Assembly (NCBI RefSeq): GCF_001280305.1
Contig: NZ_CP012623.1
Coordinates: 3,224,001-3,288,000 of the forward strand
Reading direction: 5' to 3'
Length of the DNA stretch: 64,000 bases
Source: Hymenobacter sp. DG25A
GTDB lineage: Bacteria > Bacteroidota > Bacteroidia > Cytophagales > Hymenobacteraceae
This document shows, in pieces, positions 43,530 through 52,853 of this stretch. The translations under genes and the position numbers were made by a program. The notes under the pieces are model-generated. The model was not told where the DNA came from. It searched no databases and was given only the letters and a program-made list of their open reading frames with translations. The number at the start of each line of letters is the position of its first letter. Positions within the stretch are counted from its first letter, which is position 1.

Positions 43530-43640
43530 AGCAGCTAAACCAGTAAGCAAGCGCAGCTGAAGTGGCTGCACGGCCCGAAGTCATAGAAATATAACAGGAA
43601 AGACAGGAAGTCGATAGTTGGGTTGCCCGGCAGGAAGAGG

Positions 43641-45365
43641 CTATTCTTCCCAGCGCAAATCTTTCAGGCGCAGCTGCAGAGTTTTTACGCCGCGGTACTC
43701 GTTCAGCTCCACCGTATAGCACACGCTGAACGGGCGGCCCTGCTGGATCTGGGGCAGGAAGTCGCCCAGGCCAAAGCCAATGGCATCCACGCTGTGGTGG
43801 CCATCCTGCGTGAGCACAATTTTCAAATGCGAGGTCCCCACAATCCGCGCAGAGTCAGGCTGGGCGTGTACGCCGTGCGACACAAAGGTGGGATTGGCAT
43901 TGCCGGGGCCGAAGGGCTCCATCTGGCAGAGCAGCTTGTAGAAGCTCATGGTGATGTCGCTCAGGTCCAGCTCACCATCAATTTCCACCGCCGGAATCAG
44001 CTGCTCATCCGTAATGCGCGCCGACACGACTTCCTCAAAGCGCCGCTGGAAAGCAGGCACGTTTTCTACCGGCAGCGTGAGGCCGGCCGCGTACATGTGC
44101 CCGCCAAACTGGTCCAGCAAATCGGCGCATTCCAGAATGGCCTGGTGCACATCAAACCCCATTACGGAGCGGGCCGAGCCGGTGGCTTTACCGTTGCTTT
44201 CGGTGAGGATGATGGTAGGCCGGTAATATTTATCGAGGCAGCGGGAAGCCACAATTCCGATGACGCCCTTGTGCCAGGTTTCGTTGTAGAGCACTGTGGA
44301 GCGGGCGTCGCGCATGCTGGCGTCGGCCTCAATCATGTCCAGAGCTTCCTTGGTGATGCGCGTATCGAAGCCGCGGCGGTCCTGGTTGGTTTTGTCTACC
44401 ACGCTGGCCTTCTCAAAGGCGTCTTCCTTGCTCTGGGCCAGCAGCATAGAAACCGCGCGCTTGGCGTCGCCCATGCGGCCGGCCGCGTTAATGCGGGGCG
44501 AGAAGCCAAAGACCAGGCTGCTGATGTTGAGCTTGCTTTCCCGCAGCCCGGCCAGGTCCCGCAGAGCATCGAGGCCCGGGCGCTGGGGGTGCGCGGCGTC
44601 GTTGAGCAGGCGCAGGCCGTGGTAAGCCAGTGTGCGGTTCTCGCCGGTAATGGGCACGATATCCGCCGCAATACTCACCGACAATAAATCCAGCAGCTCG
44701 TGCAGCGGAGCTTCCTCCTGGCCCAGATGCTGACAGAAAGCCTGCATCAGCTTAAAGCCCACGCCACAGCCGGAAAGCTCCTTAAACGGATACGGGCAGT
44801 CGGCGCGCTTGGGGTCCAGCACGGCTATGGCCGCCGGCAGCTCATCACCGGGCAAGTGGTGGTCGCAAATGATGAAGTCGACGCCCTTGGTGTTGGCGTA
44901 GGCTATTTTATCCACGGCCTTCACGCCGCAGTCCAGCGCAATAATCAGGGCGTAGCCGTTGTCAGCGGCAAAGTCGATGCCGGCGTCCGAAATGCCGTAG
45001 CCTTCTTTGTAGCGGTCCGGAATGTAGTAGTCGATGCGCTCCGACCCGAAAAAGGCGTGCAAATAGGCATACACCACGGCCACGGAGGTAGTCCCGTCCA
45101 CGTCGTAGTCGCCGAAAACCAGCACTTTCTCCCCGGCGTGCAGAGCGTGCTGCAGGCGGGTTACGGCGCGGTCCATGTCGCGCATCAGCAAGGGGTCTGG
45201 CAGCTCCTCCAGGGAGGGACGGAAATACGCGCGGGCTTCCTCAAAGGTGCATACGTCGCGCTGGCACAGCAGGGCCACAATGGAAGGATTGACGCGCAAG
45301 GCGTCGGCCAGGTGCCGGACCTTTTCAGGGTCGGGCGCAGGCTTCCGGATCCATCGTTTTTGCAT
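43641..45365 (-). CDS. recJ: Single-stranded-DNA-specific exonuclease RecJ
   Basis: The 574-residue enzyme has the DHH phosphoesterase motifs LVFGDYDVDGTTSVAV (about residues 78-93) and DFIICDHHLPGDELP (about residues 165-180), the DHHA1 segments FSPRINAAGRMGDA and GGHMYAAGLTLP, and a C-terminal OB-like domain. It degrades 5' single-stranded DNA in repair and recombination. Start is the ATG at 45365 (MQKRWIRKPAPDPEKV). The gene is divergent from the 37-residue peptide gene and lies near recF (58 kb), although not in one operon. Confidence 0.95.
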   Translation of the reverse strand: MQKRWIRKPAPDPEKVRHLADALRVNPSIVALLCQRDVCTFEEARAYFRPSLEELPDPLLMRDMDRAVTRLQHALHAGEKVLVFGDYDVDGTTSVAVVYAYLHAFFGSERIDYYIPDRYKEGYGISDAGIDFAADNGYALIIALDCGVKAVDKIAYANTKGVDFIICDHHLPGDELPAAIAVLDPKRADCPYPFKELSGCGVGFKLMQAFCQHLGQEEAPLHELLDLLSVSIAADIVPITGENRTLAYHGLRLLNDAAHPQRPGLDALRDLAGLRESKLNISSLVFGFSPRINAAGRMGDAKRAVSMLLAQSKEDAFEKASVVDKTNQDRRGFDTRITKEALDMIEADASMRDARSTVLYNETWHKGVIGIVASRCLDKYYRPTIILTESNGKATGSARSVMGFDVHQAILECADLLDQFGGHMYAAGLTLPVENVPAFQRRFEEVVSARITDEQLIPAVEIDGELDLSDITMSFYKLLCQMEPFGPGNANPTFVSHGVHAQPDSARIVGTSHLKIVLTQDGHHSVDAIGFGLGDFLPQIQQGRPFSVCYTVELNEYRGVKTLQLRLKDLRWEE

Positions 45366-45465
45366 AACTGGGGAGATGCTGCCCAACGGGCGCGCTATCT
45401 TCAAAAGTAAGAAGAAAACCGCAGCCCGCCGCCACGCCTAACCTAGCTAACGGCTCATTATTGCG

Positions 45466-45473
45466 TATTTTTG
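45466..45473 (+). promoter_or_regulatory. Promoter -7 element for the 37-residue membrane peptide
   Basis: TATTTTTG is an exact TAnnTTTG match, 27 bases before the ATG at 45501. No ideal -33 TTG is visible. Confidence 0.5.
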
Positions 45474-45500
45474 CGCTCCTTCTGCCTTGCTTTCAGCCAC

Positions 45501-45614
45501 ATGAAAAGACTGCGCACTTTTTACCAAAAGTATCGCCAATACATTCTCTCCGATGGGCTGATGTACCTGGGCTTCCTGCTGTCTCTGGCGCTGATGTTCC
45601 TGTTCTTCCGCTAA
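45501..45614 (+). CDS. 37-residue single-helix membrane protein
   Basis: The ATG at 45501 opens MKRLRTFYQKYRQYILSDGL..., 37 residues ending at TAA. It has a strongly basic N-terminus and one hydrophobic helix (MYLGFLLSLALMFLFFR). The gene has its own -7 box and is squeezed between divergent recJ and the convergent TPR gene. The charge pattern predicts N-in topology. Short peptides of this shape occur next to recJ-like or envelope genes in relatives as far as I recall, but no function is known. Coding status is inferred from pattern and promoter. Confidence 0.5.
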   Translation: MKRLRTFYQKYRQYILSDGLMYLGFLLSLALMFLFFR

Positions 45615-45623
45615 GCGAAGGGC

Positions 45624-47465
45624 CTACAAACTGTCGCCGCGCAGCTTGCGGAAGCGCTTGCGGGCCTCGGCGGTGTAAATGCTGCCCGGGTATTTGGCCA
45701 ACACTTGGTTATACAGCTCCTGGGCTTTCTCCTTGTCGTTCAGGTTCTCTTCCTGAATGGTGGCCGCCAGAAACAGCGCGTCGTCGCTGAGCACGTCGTA
45801 CTTGGGGTTGGCGGTGATGCGCGTGAGGGTTGTGATGGCCCCGGCGTAGTCGCCGGTGCGGCGCTGCAGCTGGGCTTTCAGGTACCAGGCTTCATCGGTG
45901 AGGGCGTGGCCGGGGTACTTCTGCACCAGCGCATCCAGGCTGCGCAGGGCTTCGGGTATTTTATTCTGGAACACCAGCAGCTCGGTGGCGGCGTATTCGC
46001 GCAGGGCTACCCCGGCGGTATCCATGGCGGTATTATCGGAGATGAGCAGGCTGAGCTGCATGGCATCGTTGGCAATTTCGCGGCTGGTGGCTTCCTTCAG
46101 AATATCCAGGTGGCTCTGGGCCAGCTTAAAGTCGCCGGCGAAATAGCTCAGGCGGGCGTTGCGCAGCTTGGCATCGTAGCCCAGCGGGGAGTCTTTGTGT
46201 GACTTCTCTACCTGAGAATACAACAGGGTGGCTTCCCAGGGCTCGCCGCGCAGCAGGTACAAATCGGCCAGGGTTATTTTGGCCTGGTCAATGGTTTCGG
46301 CGGTGGCGCGGGGCGAGGCAATGGCTTCTTCCAGCAGGGCCGCGGCTTTGGCTTTATCATCGAGCTGAAAAGCATACAGCTCGGCCATATTGCGCAGCAC
46401 CTCGCCCCTATCGGGCGAGCCGGGGCCCAGCTCCGTCAGTAGCTGCTGGTACTCCGTGAGCAAGGCTTTGATTTTGGTGACATCAACGGGAAACGTATTG
46501 CGCACCTGGTCTTCGCGGGCCTGCAGCAGGCGCTGGCGGGCCGCCGTGTAGAGCGGGCCGTTGCGGTACTCGCGAATGATGTACTGGTAGCCCTCAATGG
46601 CCGTTTCGTAATCTTTGTTTTGCTGGGCAATATCGGCCAGGTCCATCACGCGGCTGCCTTCGCTGCGGGCCAGCCGGTCGAGGGCGCGGGCCTGCACCAG
46701 CGCGCCGGTAAAGTCTTTGCGCTGCACGAACAGCCAGAGCAGCAGCTCGCTGTACACGCTTTGCTCGGGGTGCTGCTGCACGTTGGTCAGCAGGATCTTC
46801 TGCAGGGCATCGAAGTCCTTTTCCTCGCGCAGGCTGTTCTGCAGCATGTTGCGCACAAAGGGCAGCTGGCGCTCATTCTGCTGCAGCAGGTGCAGGGTTT
46901 CGGCCAGCATCTGCTCGGTGCGCGGCAGCCGGGTATACAGCTGAATCAGCTGGGGCGCATACTCGGTATCGTTCTGGGCCAACTCCCGGCCGCGCAGGTA
47001 TGTTTTCTCGGCCCACTCCAGCTGGTTGCGCTCCTGAAAATTGTAGGCCACGGCCAATACCTGCTCGGGCTTAAGCGACGCTATTACCCGCTCGTACTGT
47101 TTGGTGGCTTCCGCGGTGTTGCCGCTGGTTTCATACACCCGCCCGAGCATCAGGCCTACCAAGGGGTCGTTGGGGCGCTTTCGCTGGGCTTTTTTGGCCA
47201 GTTTCTCGGCTTCCTTAAACTGCTTCAGCTCCTGCAGGGTGCGCAGGTATTCGGGAAGAATATTGGGAGATACCTGCGCATCAGCGGACAGCTGACTGAA
47301 CAGCACCTCGGCCTTGGCAAAGTCGCCCTTGCGCACGTATTCGCGCGCCAAAGCGGCCTCCCCTACTACCTCCTGGGCCAGCGCCGGCGCCGTAGCCAGC
47401 CCCCCGCAAACCACTGCCAACGCCAGCATCCGGCGCCAGCCGCTATGGATAAACCTGTTACGCAT
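45624..47465 (-). CDS. Exported tetratricopeptide-repeat protein
   Basis: The 613-residue protein starts at the ATG at 47465 with a basic segment and signal sequence (MLALAVVCGGLATAPALAQE). It consists almost wholly of about 14 TPR-like helical pairs, such as YEEALDKAP-type units YETAIEGYQYIIREYRNGPLY and YAGAITTLTRITANPKYD. It is expected in the periplasm, perhaps tethered, as an assembly scaffold. Several Bacteroidota envelope complexes use such proteins; no specific partner is shown here. It shares an upstream gap with the PpiD-like gene's terminator. Confidence 0.8.
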   Translation of the reverse strand: MRNRFIHSGWRRMLALAVVCGGLATAPALAQEVVGEAALAREYVRKGDFAKAEVLFSQLSADAQVSPNILPEYLRTLQELKQFKEAEKLAKKAQRKRPNDPLVGLMLGRVYETSGNTAEATKQYERVIASLKPEQVLAVAYNFQERNQLEWAEKTYLRGRELAQNDTEYAPQLIQLYTRLPRTEQMLAETLHLLQQNERQLPFVRNMLQNSLREEKDFDALQKILLTNVQQHPEQSVYSELLLWLFVQRKDFTGALVQARALDRLARSEGSRVMDLADIAQQNKDYETAIEGYQYIIREYRNGPLYTAARQRLLQAREDQVRNTFPVDVTKIKALLTEYQQLLTELGPGSPDRGEVLRNMAELYAFQLDDKAKAAALLEEAIASPRATAETIDQAKITLADLYLLRGEPWEATLLYSQVEKSHKDSPLGYDAKLRNARLSYFAGDFKLAQSHLDILKEATSREIANDAMQLSLLISDNTAMDTAGVALREYAATELLVFQNKIPEALRSLDALVQKYPGHALTDEAWYLKAQLQRRTGDYAGAITTLTRITANPKYDVLSDDALFLAATIQEENLNDKEKAQELYNQVLAKYPGSIYTAEARKRFRKLRGDSL

Positions 47466-47571
47466 ATAGCAAAGACGAAAAGGAGCCGAACCGGCTGCCA
47501 CAAAGCACAAACCACCGTCAGGCAATTTTCATTGCATAAGGAGCATAAACTACCGGCTAATACGGACACAA

Positions 47572-47603
47572 AAAAGGGCCGCACCTCAAGGTACGGCCCT
47601 TTT
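47572..47603 (-). terminator. Terminator of the PpiD-like gene
   Basis: AAAAGGGCCG (47572-47581) and CGGCCCTTTT (47594-47603) form the outer stem; an inner ACCT/AGGT pair extends it. It lies 26 bases past the stop at 47629. Confidence 0.85.
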
Positions 47604-47628
47604 GCTCGGGAAAGCAACGCGGCGCGGC

Positions 47629-49755
47629 TTAGAAGAAGCGCGGGCGGTTGTCTTTGATATCCGCTTTGTTTTTGATGGCTTCGTAGATGGCACCATCCAT
47701 CCGCGAGGTACGCTGCACCAACAGCTGACGCTTAATGGCGTTGATATCGGCGGGGGTATTGGCGCGGTCCATTTTGTTGAGCTGCACAATCAGCACGCCC
47801 TGCTCACCCTGAATGGGAGCCGACTTCTGACCGGGGTTCAGACCGAAGGCCGTGCCAACGGCTACGGGCTCATTACCGATGCCGGGAATCATGCCGGCGC
47901 CCATGGCAATGTTATCGGCTTTGTTTACCTGAGCACCGGAGCCATACGCGGCCGCAATCTGCTCCAGCGAACCGGATTTACCCTGCAGCTTAGCGATGAT
48001 CTGCTTTGCTTTCTCCTCGTTGCGCACCAGAGCCGTCAGCTCGGGCTTTACGCTGGCCAGGTCAACGGTGCCTTTTTCACGGGTGCCGGTGAGTACTGCT
48101 ACTACGTACTGGTCACCGATTTCGAAAACGTCAGACACGTCCCCGATTTCGGTTTGCTTGCCGTCGTTGTAATAAGCCCAGCGCACCAGTTCGCGGGCGC
48201 CCTGCAGGTTGTTCACCGCTTGGGCACCTTTGTCGAGGCCTTTGGCTTCCTGCTTCTGCAGGGTCTTGTCGGCGGCTACGGCCGCGCGGAAAGATTCCAG
48301 GTCCGTGGCTTTGCCTTTCAGCTCTTGGGCGCGGGCATACGCTGCTTCGCGGGTAGCATCGGAAGGCGTAATGGTTTTTTGCACGGCCGCCACCTGATAG
48401 GTTTGCGTGGTTTTAGGAGCCGTTACTTTAATGATGTGGTAGCCGAAGGAGGTTTCTACAGGGTTGGGCAGCAAGCCCGCCGAAGAAGCCGCGAATACGG
48501 CGTTTTCGAACTCGGGCACCATACGACCCTTCGTGAACCAGCCCAGGTCGCCGCCGGTAGCGGTGGTACCGTCTGTACCGTACTGACGAGCCATGGCCGC
48601 GAAATCAGCCCCGCCTTTGATTTTAGCGAGTATTTCCTTGGCTTTGGCCAGCGCAGCCGCTTTAGCAGCCGGAGTAGCGTCAGCGGGCTTGATGAGGATG
48701 TGGCTGGCGCGGGCGGCAGGCTGTGCACCGGCTTTCGTGCCGGTTACTTTGAACAGGCTGTACGTGCCGTTCTCCGCGTAAGGGCCATACACTTTACCGG
48801 GCGTGAGCGGCAGGTTCTGACGCAGCTTCTCGGGCAGATCAGCCGGCGACAGGTAAGCACCGTTGTAAGGGTACTCGGGGTCGGTATTCAGCTTCACGAA
48901 CAGCGAGTCGTTGGGGGCAGTAGCAAACTGCTGGGCCAGCTGGTCGATGGTGGTTTTAATGGAAGTGCTGTCTTCCGTAGAAGCCGAAACCGGAATGGTC
49001 ACGTACTCAATGGAGCGGCTTTCTTCCGATTTGTACTGGCTCTTGTGCTTGTCCAGGTACGCCTGCAGCTGGTCATCGGTCACTTTCACGGCCGAGTCGG
49101 AGATGGAGAAGTAGGGTACCAGCAGGTAGCTGATGCTGGCGCGGGCGTTGTTGTCCTCGGCAAAGCGCTTGGCCTCCGCCGACGTGACGTAGGTAGAGAG
49201 CTTAATGAGGTTGTTGTATTTGTTGCCCAGGCGCTCAGGTCCCAGGTTGGCTTCGAAGTTATACCAGGCATCCTGCGCCTGGGGGGGCAGCTTGTCCAGG
49301 TTGCGCAGGTAGCTCAGCACCCGGTTGCGGTCAAACTGGCCGGTCTTAGGATCGGTGAAAGCCTGCTTGATGCTGGGGTGAATGTTCTTGCCCTGCACCA
49401 TGTCGGTCAGCTCTTCGTCTGAAACCTTCAGGCCAAGGGCGTCGAACTCCTTCTGGAAGGCCAGACGGTAGAGAATCTTGTTCCAGGCCTGCTCCCGCAG
49501 GTAGCCCATCGTGTTTTCGTCGGGCTGCCGCTGGTTCTGGGCAATAAAGGCCTGTTTGGTGTCCTCCAGTACGCGCTGGTACTCATCATATTCCACTTTC
49601 TCGCCCGCAATTTCGCCTACGACGTTTTCATTACGGTTGAAAAGACGGTTTTTGCCCCCAATAAGGTCGCCACCGACAATAAAGAGCAGCATCCCGATGG
49701 CAACGGTGCCGACTGCCCAGCCCGATTTTTCCCGAATCGTTTTAATTAATGCCAT
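47629..49755 (-). CDS. PpiD/SurA-like peptidyl-prolyl isomerase, membrane-anchored
   Basis: The 708-residue protein has one N-terminal membrane helix (SGWAVGTVAIGMLLFIVGGDLIG), a SurA-N-like helical region (about residues 40-280) and a parvulin rotamase domain (about 340-440: ASHILIKPADATPAAK, ADFAAMARQYGTDGTTATGGDLGWF, SFGYHIIKV). A further helical and second rotamase-like part follows. Its opening MALIKTIREKSGWAVG is typical of the Bacteroidota family. The bulk lies in the periplasm, where it folds outer-membrane proteins. It has a good minus-strand promoter and heads a block of envelope genes. ATG at 49755. Confidence 0.92.
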   Translation of the reverse strand: MALIKTIREKSGWAVGTVAIGMLLFIVGGDLIGGKNRLFNRNENVVGEIAGEKVEYDEYQRVLEDTKQAFIAQNQRQPDENTMGYLREQAWNKILYRLAFQKEFDALGLKVSDEELTDMVQGKNIHPSIKQAFTDPKTGQFDRNRVLSYLRNLDKLPPQAQDAWYNFEANLGPERLGNKYNNLIKLSTYVTSAEAKRFAEDNNARASISYLLVPYFSISDSAVKVTDDQLQAYLDKHKSQYKSEESRSIEYVTIPVSASTEDSTSIKTTIDQLAQQFATAPNDSLFVKLNTDPEYPYNGAYLSPADLPEKLRQNLPLTPGKVYGPYAENGTYSLFKVTGTKAGAQPAARASHILIKPADATPAAKAAALAKAKEILAKIKGGADFAAMARQYGTDGTTATGGDLGWFTKGRMVPEFENAVFAASSAGLLPNPVETSFGYHIIKVTAPKTTQTYQVAAVQKTITPSDATREAAYARAQELKGKATDLESFRAAVAADKTLQKQEAKGLDKGAQAVNNLQGARELVRWAYYNDGKQTEIGDVSDVFEIGDQYVVAVLTGTREKGTVDLASVKPELTALVRNEEKAKQIIAKLQGKSGSLEQIAAAYGSGAQVNKADNIAMGAGMIPGIGNEPVAVGTAFGLNPGQKSAPIQGEQGVLIVQLNKMDRANTPADINAIKRQLLVQRTSRMDGAIYEAIKNKADIKDNRPRFF

Positions 49756-49822
49756 TTAGTTGAAAAAAGCGCGGTAAGAAAAGTAGAATGAGGCGCAAAA
49801 TAACCAGAATCCCCCGGACATT

Positions 49823-49830
49823 CAAAGCTA
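49823..49830 (-). promoter_or_regulatory. Promoter -7 element for the PpiD-like gene
   Basis: On the minus strand it reads TAGCTTTG. TTTG at 49848-49851 is a matching -33 element with a 17-base spacer, giving TTTG-N17-TAnnTTTG, the full Bacteroidota promoter. It lies about 67 bases upstream of the ATG. Confidence 0.68.
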
Positions 49831-49890
49831 ATACTCAGGCCCCCAGACAAAGTGCGGGTGCCGCAGCGTGTAGCGGTTGCTATGGGAGGG

Positions 49891-50160
49891 TTATTTACGA
49901 GCCCGCGGACGTGCCGCCGGAGTTTTGCGGGCCTTTTTTGCGGGCGTTTCCGGGGTAGCAGGAGGCACCGGCTTGGACTTCATACCTAGCAAGCGGTAGA
50001 GTAGCAGGCAGCCAAAGGAGAGCATAAACAGCTCGTAATTATCCTTTATGGCGTCTTTATCGTTCTGCTCGATGGTTTGATAGGTGGCAATAACGAACAT
50101 CACCAGTGCTACTGAAAAGAGCACGGTACGGAACAAGGACTTATCGAAGCGGAATTCCAT
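49891..50160 (-). CDS. Small two-helix membrane protein with Pro/Lys-rich tail
   Basis: I do not recognise this 89-residue protein. It starts MEFRFDKSLFRTVLFSVALVMFVIATYQ, a probable first helix. It then has a second helix, YELFMLSFGCLLLYRLLGM, and ends in a basic, Pro-rich tail (KSKPVPPATPETPAKKARK). It is 3 bases downstream of lptC and 135 bases upstream of the PpiD gene's start on the same strand. A role near the Lpt/OM assembly genes is inferred from position only. Confidence 0.7.
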   Translation of the reverse strand: MEFRFDKSLFRTVLFSVALVMFVIATYQTIEQNDKDAIKDNYELFMLSFGCLLLYRLLGMKSKPVPPATPETPAKKARKTPAARPRARK

Positions 50161-50163
50161 GGT

Positions 50164-50718
50164 TTATTCAGCCGCCGGGGGCTCTACAGTGAAAATACCG
50201 GCGGGCTTCAGGATTTTATAGCGCGAAAACTCCTGATTAGCGGTCAGGCCGGTGCCGGTGAGGATTTCAGTCAGGGTTTCTACCCGCACAAACTTGTCGG
50301 TGTAAATCGTTCCCTTCTGCTTGTTATAGAACAACTCTTCGGTGCTCAGCTTTTGATGCTTCTCGGCGTTGTTCACCCGCACATTGCCGCGCACGATATA
50401 CAGGTTGCTGTTGCGGTCGAACTTGCCATAGTTACCACTGAGCGTGTTCACTACCTGCTTATCCTTCCCAAAAAACACGACCTGCATGCCCTTGGGGAAT
50501 ACCTGGTCGCCGTTTTCGAACTGCTGTTGCACGGGGGCCGTGAGCTTAATCTGCAGCTTGGCAGAGTCGCTGAACAGGATGGTGACGTGCTGGCTTTCCA
50601 GCAACGGTCCCTTATAAACCACCGGCTTCACACTAACCGTCGATTTTGACTCGCAGGCGGTGCCCAGCGCTGCCAGCAGCAACCCACTCCAAAGCCAATG
50701 CCTGCCGTGGCTGCTCAT
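50164..50718 (-). CDS. lptC: LPS export periplasmic protein LptC
   Basis: The 184-residue protein begins with a lipoprotein-type signal (LWSGLLLAALGTACESK, acylated Cys about residue 22). It has the LptC/OstA beta-jellyroll pattern: QVFPKGMQVVFFGKDKQVVNT, GNYGKFDRNSNLYIVRGNVRV, and TEELFYNKQKGTIYTDKFVRV. It relays LPS from the LptBFG complex to LptA. Bacteroidota LptC is typically a lipoprotein, whereas Proteobacteria anchor it by a helix. Position between a FadL-like barrel gene and PpiD fits an envelope-assembly cluster; lptB lies at 39.7 kb. Confidence 0.88.
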   Translation of the reverse strand: MSSHGRHWLWSGLLLAALGTACESKSTVSVKPVVYKGPLLESQHVTILFSDSAKLQIKLTAPVQQQFENGDQVFPKGMQVVFFGKDKQVVNTLSGNYGKFDRNSNLYIVRGNVRVNNAEKHQKLSTEELFYNKQKGTIYTDKFVRVETLTEILTGTGLTANQEFSRYKILKPAGIFTVEPPAAE

Positions 50719-50740
50719 GCTGTCAGAATAGAGTGGCCGG

Positions 50741-52069
50741 TTATTCTACGCGGCGCTTGATAAACCAACGGTTATTGAGCGTAAAGCCCAGCTGAGCGCG
50801 CACATAGTCTTCCTGAATGTTGCCTTTGGGGAAAGCCGTGCTTACGTCGGTATTGCCGCGCATGCCGTAGGTGAAGGAGAGATTTACAGCCGCAGCGTCC
50901 AGGGCCGTGGCCGAAGGCACCGGCAGGGTAAAGCCCCAGCTGACGGACCGGTCGTAGAGGGTTTGCCCGGCTGGCCGGTATGGCATGGAGGCCACGCTCA
51001 GGCCCACCCGGTAGGTTACCCGCTTAAAGTAGCTGTCGACGGATGTTGGATCAGGAGTCAGCTCGCCACCGGCCGCTACCCGGAAGGTATTATCCAGGGG
51101 GGTAGTATTAGTACCCCGGAAGCCACGGTAGTCCGACCACTTGGTCTGGCTGGCATCAGCCGCCACGGTCCAGTTCTTGTTATTATCGAAGGAGATTCCG
51201 CCCTGAATGGTAGAGGGAAGCGTAGCCGCCCCCGTCTGATCATTCTGCACCGGCGTCCGCTCCAACAGGGTGCCATCTATCCGCTCGCGGTCCAGCACCA
51301 CTGAGTTAGTACCATCCAGCTTAGAGCCGAAGGTGTAGGTACCACCCACATTCAGATTCAGGTTGCTGTTGAGCGCCGTCCGATAATGAGAGCCTACCCG
51401 GAAGTTGAAGTCCGAATAATACGTGTGCTCCCCTACCACGGCAGTAGTGGTAGACGCGCTGATAGACGAGGTATCCGTAAGCAGGGTGGCTTTGGTTTTC
51501 TGGTCAATGGCCCCGAAGATATAGGATGCCGTAACTCCTACCGTAAGGCCCTTTGCCACTTTCACGCCCTGCGCAATGTAGGCCTGGCTCAGGCTGCCCG
51601 TGCCCTCATACTGCTTCAGCGAGCGGGCATTAGGGTCTCCCTCAACCTTATCAATGGTTTTTGCCTCGAAGTCAACTACGCTATACGGCCGAAGACCCAG
51701 TGAAGCCGCCCACCGGCTAGACAGCGGCACGGCCAATACCATATAGCCCAGCGTTGCACTCCCGTCTTTCTGCGAGGCCACGTTGTTCTTCACCGTTTTG
51801 TACTGACCATTCAGACCCAGCTCAAAGGTGGTGCGCGTGGTATAGAACAGCATAGCGGGGTTCTGGTCGTTCACGTGGGACCCATTAGGAGCAGCCAGGC
51901 CGGCGCCTCCCATGCCCTGCTGACGAATGCCGCCGGTATTGGGCACTTCATCGCCCAGCCCCAAACGGGAATAGGGAGAGTTACCGAGACCTTGTCCCTG
52001 GCTGCGTGGAGCGGCCAGCGCACTGAGTACTACCAAGCCAACGAAGCCGGCGAATTTCTTACTTGACAT
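50741..52069 (-). CDS. Outer-membrane FadL/OmpP1-like barrel protein
   Basis: The 442-residue protein starts at the ATG at 52069 with a signal peptide (FAGFVGLVVLSALAAPRSQG). It has the opening LGNSPYSRLGLGDEVPNTGG and GMGGAGLAAPNGSHVNDQNPAM typical of Bacteroidota OmpP1/FadL-related proteins, then many amphipathic strands and the closing AQLGFTLNNRWFIKRRVE. It is likely an outer-membrane channel. Its start overlaps the coaX stop by 11 bases, and lptC follows, so coaX, this gene and lptC are probably one operon. Confidence 0.85.
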   Translation of the reverse strand: MSSKKFAGFVGLVVLSALAAPRSQGQGLGNSPYSRLGLGDEVPNTGGIRQQGMGGAGLAAPNGSHVNDQNPAMLFYTTRTTFELGLNGQYKTVKNNVASQKDGSATLGYMVLAVPLSSRWAASLGLRPYSVVDFEAKTIDKVEGDPNARSLKQYEGTGSLSQAYIAQGVKVAKGLTVGVTASYIFGAIDQKTKATLLTDTSSISASTTTAVVGEHTYYSDFNFRVGSHYRTALNSNLNLNVGGTYTFGSKLDGTNSVVLDRERIDGTLLERTPVQNDQTGAATLPSTIQGGISFDNNKNWTVAADASQTKWSDYRGFRGTNTTPLDNTFRVAAGGELTPDPTSVDSYFKRVTYRVGLSVASMPYRPAGQTLYDRSVSWGFTLPVPSATALDAAAVNLSFTYGMRGNTDVSTAFPKGNIQEDYVRAQLGFTLNNRWFIKRRVE

Positions 52070-52799
52070 TATGCACCAGAATTCGGTGAAGCCCGAGCAG
52101 AACCAACTCGGGAATTGCAAAGATGCGTCCTTTCAGCCGCGGTTCAAAGAAAGGCCCGTCGCCACCGGTCAGAACGGCCGCCAGATGCGGGCTTTGATGC
52201 CGGTACGCGGCCAGTATTCCATTTATTTCGGCCACCATGCCATTCACCACGCCACTGCGAATGGCCGACTGCGTATCGGTGCCGGTAAGCGGCACCGCTT
52301 CTGCCAGCGAGGGTGCCGTTACCAACGGCAGCCGTCCCGTGAAAGTATGCAGGGCCTGAAACCGCAGCTGCAGCCCCGGCGCAATACTCCCCCCCCGAAA
52401 CGTGTGGCCGCCTTCCACCCAATCCGCTTTCAGCGCTGTTCCCGCATCGAGAATAAGCGCGTCCTGCCGGGGGAAAAGGGTGGCGGCTCCCACGGCCGCG
52501 GCTAAACGGTCAGCCCCCAGCGTGTGGGGCGTGGCGTAAGCATTTTGGAGAGGGATGGGAGTAGCGGCGGGAGCAAAAGGCAGCACCGTTCCACGAACGT
52601 AGGGCTTCAGTTCCTTCACCCACTCCTCTACCGGGCGAGCCGAAACCGTGGCAATAATAGCATGATCCGGACGCAGGCGGGAAACCATTTCCACTACCTG
52701 TTCCGGGAGCAGCCCGGCCTCCTGTTGCACCAACTCACCCTCCACAAAATAGCCCAGCTTTGCCGCTGTGTTACCAATGTCGAGGGTGAGTAAGTGCAT
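52059..52799 (-). CDS. coaX: Type III pantothenate kinase
   Basis: The 246-residue ASKHA-fold kinase has DIGNTAAKLGYF near the start (phosphate-binding DxGNT), LGADRLAAAVGA and ALILDAGTALKADWVEGGHTFRGGSIAPG in the middle, and AVLTGGDGPFF at the end. It phosphorylates pantothenate in the first committed step of CoA synthesis; panC and panD (26-27 kb) supply the substrate. Its last codons overlap the start of the FadL-like gene. ATG at 52799. Confidence 0.95.
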   Translation of the reverse strand: MHLLTLDIGNTAAKLGYFVEGELVQQEAGLLPEQVVEMVSRLRPDHAIIATVSARPVEEWVKELKPYVRGTVLPFAPAATPIPLQNAYATPHTLGADRLAAAVGAATLFPRQDALILDAGTALKADWVEGGHTFRGGSIAPGLQLRFQALHTFTGRLPLVTAPSLAEAVPLTGTDTQSAIRSGVVNGMVAEINGILAAYRHQSPHLAAVLTGGDGPFFEPRLKGRIFAIPELVLLGLHRILVHNVK

Positions 52800-52853
52800 A
52801 GAAGGCAGAAGATGTTGCCAAGAGGAGTCGGCAACCCGGTACAGGGTTGCTTT

